Assembly: GCA_946480495.1 (NCBI GenBank)
Contig: CAMLKO010000073.1
Span: 1-5,965, forward strand
Direction: 5' to 3'
Source: an uncultured Caulobacteraceae bacterium
Lineage (GTDB): Bacteria > Pseudomonadota > Alphaproteobacteria > Caulobacterales > Caulobacteraceae
Length of the DNA stretch: 5,965 nucleotides
The notes beneath the pieces are model-generated. The model was given only the letters and a program-made list of their open reading frames with translations. It was not told where the DNA came from and did no database searches. Both the position numbers and the translations under genes were made by a program. How positions within the stretch are numbered: the first letter of the stretch is position 1; every line of letters begins with the position of its first letter. Positions 5,918-5,965 of this stretch are shown here, in pieces.

Positions 5918-5965
5918 TGTTCCTCGCCCCCTTCTTCAGCCGGAGCGGAGGCTTCTTCGCCTTCG
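5914..5965 (-). CDS. rplC: 50S ribosomal protein L3, C-terminal end only (partial)
   Basis: Only the last 16 codons and the TGA stop are in the window; the body of the gene lies beyond the right edge. The readable tail is [16 protein letters not shown], with seven glutamates in 16 residues. This fits a low-complexity acidic extension after the L3 fold rather than part of the folded core. The assignment to L3 rests on position: in the S10 cluster rplC directly precedes rplD. The frame is open to the window edge, and its TGA overlaps the ATG of rplD in the arrangement ATGA, typical of translational coupling. L3 is an early-assembling 50S protein that reaches towards the peptidyl transferase centre, but none of the diagnostic core is visible here. 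The other two frames are less plausible; one meets a stop within ten codons. Confidence 0.8.
   Translation of the reverse strand, partial: EGEEASAPAEEGGEEQ

Noticed and set aside
1..5965. Mobile element, CRISPR, toxin, phage or other accessory system in the window
   Set aside because: Every position apart from gaps of at most 21 bases is inside a core ribosomal protein gene in canonical order. I found no foreign genes, direct repeats or integration marks.

Overview
This window is a continuous stretch of the S10-spc ribosomal protein gene cluster. It lies entirely on the minus strand and is transcribed from the right end towards the left. Fourteen genes are present: the last 16 codons of rplC (L3), then complete rplD (L4), rplW (L23), rplB (L2), rpsS (S19), rplV (L22), rpsC (S3), rplP (L16), rpmC (L29), rpsQ (S17), rplN (L14), rplX (L24), rplE (L5) and rpsN (S14), and the first 76 codons of rpsH (S8). 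That is twelve complete genes from L4 to L5, plus S14, plus two partial ends. This is the canonical bacterial order with nothing inserted, lost or broken.

The organism is most likely a high-GC alphaproteobacterium. The evidence is G/C-rich third positions, a zinc-less (C-minus) 101-residue S14 and long charged C-terminal tails on L3 and S3. The wording of L14, S17 and L22 is close to what I recall of Caulobacterales (Caulobacter/Phenylobacterium-like). The family-level placement comes from memory, not from a search.

The layout is extremely compact. Stop and start codons overlap at rplC/rplD (ATGA), rplD/rplW, rplV/rpsC and rplN/rplX (TGATG), and by 8 nt at rplX/rplE. Most other junctions are 2-6 nt. 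Only four gaps exceed 10 nt: rpmC-rpsQ (12), rpsQ-rplN (21), rplE-rpsN (21) and rpsN-rpsH (12). No intergenic stretch approaches 300 bases. I see no promoter, intrinsic terminator, RNA gene, mobile element or CRISPR. The window therefore reads as the interior of one polycistronic mRNA whose promoter lies to the right of the window and whose end lies to the left. The E. coli boundary between the S10 and spc operons (S17|L14) is only 21 nt here, so the two units are probably fused.

The genes make structural proteins of both ribosomal subunits: L3, L4, L23, L2, L22, L16, L29, L14, L24 and L5 for the 50S, and S19, S3, S17, S14 and S8 for the 30S. Co-translation in overlapping frames would help keep their amounts equal. 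No new system is apparent. The points worth a second look are small RNA-level signals. The main one is a perfect inverted repeat at the very end of rpsQ, built with the only non-CTG leucine codon and the only non-CCG proline codon of that gene. The others are a 9-nt anti-SD match at the rplX/rplE overlap, a hairpin covering the L5 stop and S14 ribosome-binding site, and the charged tail of S3.
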